This document shows, one piece after another, positions 61,354 through 64,000 of a stretch of DNA of 64,000 nucleotides. The position numbers and the translations under genes were made by a program. The notes beneath the pieces are model-generated. The model did no database searches and was not told the DNA's origin. It saw only the letters and a list, made by a program, of their open reading frames with translations. Position 1 is the stretch's first letter; the number at the start of each line of letters is the position of its first letter. Location of the stretch: positions 1 to 64,000 of the forward strand of contig SCTA01000006.1 in NCBI GenBank assembly GCA_004322275.1. The letters are read 5' to 3'. Origin of the DNA: a bacterium. Lineage in GTDB: Bacteria > Desulfobacterota > Deferrisomatia > Deferrisomatales > BM512.

Positions 61354-61354
61354 T
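61233..61354 (+). repeat. structured dispersed repeat, copy B3
   Basis: Arms 61233-61256 and 61331-61354 pair in 20 of 24 positions, with two further G-T wobbles that would hold in RNA. The core reads CCCGCAGCGAG, GCGACGAAGACA, the central hairpin GTAG-cgtgc-CTAC, then GGCAAGGAGCGCGAGCGAG and AGCGACGAAG. The right arm ends at the stop codon of ispDF. Confidence 0.7.
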
Positions 61355-62520
61355 CAAGAGAGCAAAGCCACCGCATGGGCGCTGACCCCTTCCTGCCTAC
61401 CTTCAAACCCCATCCCCTCCGTCGTCGTAGCCTTTACGGTGACTCCGCCTTCCGGGAGACCGAGCGCGGCCGAGAGGTTCTTTTCCATCTTCGAGATGAA
61501 CGGAGCGAGCTTGGGCTTTTGCGCTATGACGGTTACGTCTACGCGAAGGACGTTGAGTCCCTTTTCCCTGACCAACTCCCCCACCCTTTGAAGAATCTTC
61601 AGGCTGTCGGCCCCCTTCCACTTCATGTCGGAATCGGGGAAATGCCGCCCGAGGTCGCCCAGCCCCGCACCGCCGAGGCAGGCGTCGGCGACCGCGTGGG
61701 CGACTACGTCGGCGTCGGAGTGGCCGAGCAGCCCGAGAGGATGCTCGAAGGTCACCCCGCCGAGGATCAGGGGGCGTCCCTCGACGAGGCGGTGGGCGTC
61801 GTAGCCGTGGCCGATGGAAAGCCCCGGAGTCCTGAAATTGCTGTCCGCCATCCTTAGGTCCTCCGGGGTGGTTATCTTGACGTTTTCCTTCGTCCCCTCC
61901 ACCACGCGGGGGGTTCTGCCGTAAGCCTCTACCAGGGAGGCGTCGTCGGTGGCGGGAATGCGCTTTTGCGCGCAGCTTTTGTGCGCGTCGAGGATAAGGG
62001 AATAGGGGAAGGCCTGGGGGGTCTGGGCGAGCTTTATCTTCGTGCGGTCGAGGGTGCCGGTAACAGCCCCTTCCTCGCAGAGCTTAACGGTGTCGGTAGC
62101 GGTGAGGGCGAAGAGCGCGCCGTCCGGCATGGCCGCGCGGCAAAGCTCGTCGAATTTTTCTACGGGGGGAAAGGGCCGGACGCCGTCGTGGATGAAGACG
62201 ATGTCGTCATCTCCCGCCTCGGTTAGAGCCTTGAGTCCGAGGAAGACCGACTCCTGACGCTCACTCCCTCCGGGGACAACGCGCAGCACTTTCAAGAGCC
62301 CCTCCTCGCGGAGAAGGGTCTCTGTTTCGCTGACGGAATCGGGGGGAGCGGTAACTACGATGCCCTTGAGGCCGGGCCAGGAGGAGATTCGCTGGATGGT
62401 TCTGACGAGGACGGGTTTACCGCCGAGGGAGAGGTACTGTTTGGGAACGCCGGTCCCCATTCTCCTGCCGAAACCAGCCGCGGTTACAATTGCAAAGGCG
62501 CCTAGCTGGACCTGCGCCAA
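61354..62520 (-). CDS. ispDF: bifunctional IspD/IspF enzyme
   Basis: A 388-aa fusion for the MEP isoprenoid pathway. The first 230 residues are IspD (MEP cytidylyltransferase): AAGFGRRMGTGVPKQYL by motif, and FIHDGVRPFPP. The rest is IspF (MEcPP synthase): GHGYDAHRLVEGRPLILGG, LGHSDADVVAHAVADA and FPDSDMKWKGADS carry the metal and substrate residues. It starts overlapping the PIN/TRAM gene by about 19 bases, and its stop meets repeat B3. Confidence 0.96.
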   Translation of the reverse strand: MAQVQLGAFAIVTAAGFGRRMGTGVPKQYLSLGGKPVLVRTIQRISSWPGLKGIVVTAPPDSVSETETLLREEGLLKVLRVVPGGSERQESVFLGLKALTEAGDDDIVFIHDGVRPFPPVEKFDELCRAAMPDGALFALTATDTVKLCEEGAVTGTLDRTKIKLAQTPQAFPYSLILDAHKSCAQKRIPATDDASLVEAYGRTPRVVEGTKENVKITTPEDLRMADSNFRTPGLSIGHGYDAHRLVEGRPLILGGVTFEHPLGLLGHSDADVVAHAVADACLGGAGLGDLGRHFPDSDMKWKGADSLKILQRVGELVREKGLNVLRVDVTVIAQKPKLAPFISKMEKNLSAALGLPEGGVTVKATTTEGMGFEGRQEGVSAHAVALLS

Positions 62521-63551
62521 ACCTTTCGCCTTTCCTTGACGTCCACCACCTCTTCGGAATCCTCGGGGGCCTTGGTGAAGATCATCCTACCCGCGCTGGT
62601 CTGGAGAACGGAGGTGACCACGGCGCGGATAGATTCACCCATGCGCGCATACCCCTCCTCGACGACGACCATCGTCCCGTCTTCGAGGTAGCCCACGCCC
62701 TGCCCCGGCTCCTTGCCCTCTTTCTGTATCGTGACTCGCAGCGGCTCGCCGGGAAGTACGACGGGGCGCAGGGCCTGAGAGAGTTCGTTCACGTTCATCA
62801 CCCTGATGCCGTGAAGCTCCGCGACCTTGGCGAGGTTGAAATCGGTGGTGACGATGGTGGCCCCTTTGAGCTTGGCGAGCGCGACGATCTTCTGATCGAC
62901 CTCTTTTATGCGGAGGAAGTCTTCGTCCACGACGTTGACCTCAACGCCTTCCATAGTATTCAGCTTTTCGAGGACCCCGAGGCCCCTTCTTCCCCTCGCC
63001 CTGCGGAGAGGGTCGGTGGAATCGGCGATGCCCTGAAGCTCCTGCAGCACGAACTGGGGCACCACCAGGGGGCCGCCGACGAAGCCGAGCTCCACCATCT
63101 CGACGATGCGGCCGTCTATGATGGCGGAGGTGTCGAGAATCTTGGGGTTGGAAGCCGCGGCCATGCCGGTCTTGGCGGTGGCCAGCTTGAAGGATCTGAC
63201 CGACCTCATCCCGATAACGAAGCCGAGGTGGCCGAGAAAGACAACGATGGCGAGGGTGAGAAGCGCGGGGTAAGCCCTCAGGTCCACCATGTAGGCGAAG
63301 GCCAGCGCCACGCCGATGCCGGAGAGTGCCCCGAGACCGCCGCCCAGCATTATGTGGGGGGGCGTCCGGTTAACCGCGCGCTCGACAAGAAGCACCACGA
63401 AACCCAGCAGGGTTCCCAGCACCGCGCCCACCCCGGCGGGGTCTCCCGAGAAAGTGAAGATGTTCGGCCCGGCGAAGTAGCCTGCCAGAATCAAAAAGAG
63501 AACAAGAAAAAAGCGGTAGAGAATTACATTCAAACGGTCATCCCCCAACAT
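62502..63551 (-). CDS. PIN/TRAM-domain membrane protein (YacL family)
   Basis: A 349-aa protein from ATG 63551. Residues 1-115 hold about four membrane helices (VILYRFFLVLFLILAGYFAG onward). A PIN domain follows with acidic residues at KILDTSAIIDGR, LQELQ and TTDFNLAKVA, and a C-terminal TRAM domain (GEPLRVTIQKEGKEPGQGVGYLEDGTMVVVE by layout) binds RNA. A probable RNase or RNA-binding protein, as with Bacillus YacL. The CarD gene overlaps its start. Confidence 0.9.
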   Translation of the reverse strand: MLGDDRLNVILYRFFLVLFLILAGYFAGPNIFTFSGDPAGVGAVLGTLLGFVVLLVERAVNRTPPHIMLGGGLGALSGIGVALAFAYMVDLRAYPALLTLAIVVFLGHLGFVIGMRSVRSFKLATAKTGMAAASNPKILDTSAIIDGRIVEMVELGFVGGPLVVPQFVLQELQGIADSTDPLRRARGRRGLGVLEKLNTMEGVEVNVVDEDFLRIKEVDQKIVALAKLKGATIVTTDFNLAKVAELHGIRVMNVNELSQALRPVVLPGEPLRVTIQKEGKEPGQGVGYLEDGTMVVVEEGYARMGESIRAVVTSVLQTSAGRMIFTKAPEDSEEVVDVKERRKVWRRSS

Positions 63552-64000
63552 CTCCAAAAGCTGAAAGTATCTGTTCCTGAGCCGCGCTGGCCGCCTGCCC
63601 CCTCGCAACCGCTATCTCCTGAGAGAGCAGCTCGATGGCGGTGGTAAGCATCCGCTTTTCGCCGTAGGACAAAGCCTTGCCGGAGCGCAAAATATATAAA
63701 TCCCTCAAAACCTGCGCGATTTCAAGCGCCGACCCGGTGCGTATCTTGTCGGAATACTCCCGAAAACGCCTGTTCCAGGTCTGGCCCTCGATAACTTTTC
63801 TTCGCTGCTTCAGCACAAGAAAGACTTCGTCCACCTCGTCGATGTTCATTACCGGGCGAAGACCTACTTCAATGGACTTGGAGACGGGAATGGTGATGGT
63901 CATGTTGCGGTCCAGTATGCGCATTACGTAGACCATCATCTTGCGTCCCATAACCTCGCGGCTTTCGACCGCCAGTATCTCCCCTACGCCGTGCGCGGGG
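63538..64000 (-). CDS. CarD-family transcription regulator, start truncated by the window end
   Basis: The final 154 residues of a CarD/CdnL-type RNA-polymerase-binding regulator. From the window edge the frame reads PAHGVGEILAVESREVMGRKMMVYVMRILDRNMTITIPV by its motifs HGVG (RID domain) and YVMRILDRNMTITIPV; the helical C-terminal part has RRFREYSDKIRTGS, LRDLYILR and GEKRMLTTAIELLSQEIAVA. It binds the RNA polymerase beta subunit to stabilise the open complex at rRNA promoters. The true start is outside the window. Confidence 0.9.
   Translation of the reverse strand, partial: PAHGVGEILAVESREVMGRKMMVYVMRILDRNMTITIPVSKSIEVGLRPVMNIDEVDEVFLVLKQRRKVIEGQTWNRRFREYSDKIRTGSALEIAQVLRDLYILRSGKALSYGEKRMLTTAIELLSQEIAVARGQAASAAQEQILSAFGDVGG

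Noticed and set aside
1-64000. CRISPR array
   Set aside because: No regularly spaced identical repeats of 25-40 bp were seen. The repeats found here are single palindromes or tRNA-flank units.

Overview
The window looks like the chromosome of a GC-rich anaerobic bacterium of the former Deltaproteobacteria (Desulfobacterota/Myxococcota side). This rests on gene content only: a CarD - PIN/TRAM - IspDF block, a DUF39/NIL-ferredoxin homocysteine cluster, MtaB, a PilT-like ATPase, and a Tol/ExbBD-type motor beside AgmX-like and TPR envelope proteins. Most of it is compactly coded, with many ATGA start/stop overlaps. Several lower-GC islands interrupt it.

Layout. 1-7388: a 7.3 kb element lies between a tRNA-Lys 3' end and an 11-bp copy of that end. 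It carries a large serine recombinase, two small proteins, a Rep_trans/MobT-like protein, a ribbon-helix-helix regulator and one large NACHT STAND NTPase, probably an anti-phage cargo gene. 7389-9856: a duplicated tRNA flank, then a type II restriction-modification pair. 10137-25290: housekeeping genes (rsgA, rnc, mtaB, a homocysteine/sulfur cluster, coaBC, transketolase, a molybdopterin oxidoreductase), then mazEF and a yjbQ gene split by an AT-rich insertion that rebuilt the gene's 5' end. 25314-30766: a phoU-pstSCAB1B2 operon with two non-identical PstB subunits and a PhoU fused to a phosphatase-like domain lacking its catalytic Cys. 31019-38064: an AT-rich HEPN-like gene, DNA glycosylase, ferredoxin, PilT-like ATPase and two L,D-transpeptidases. 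38679-57629: an envelope block with a TMTC-type glycosyltransferase, amidase, beta-helix and HEAT proteins, the AgmX/TolR/TolR/TolQ motor, three TPR proteins, an OmpA-like protein and a UDP-sugar pyrophosphorylase. 57719-61354: a FliA-type sigma factor, a DarTG toxin-antitoxin system and several palindromic repeats. 61354-64000: ispDF, a PIN/TRAM protein and the start-truncated end of carD.

The signals I find most unusual are five. (1) The recombinase takes its stop codon from the host tRNA and would gain a different C-terminus on excision. (2) The two PstB proteins have complementary motif losses, as expected for an asymmetric ABC heterodimer. (3) Five dispersed 100-140 bp repeats share a core while their stems change by compensatory substitution. 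(4) The yjbQ insertion carries its own repaired gene start. (5) PhoU is fused to a C-to-D pseudo-phosphatase. All functions come from reading motifs by eye. No database search was possible.
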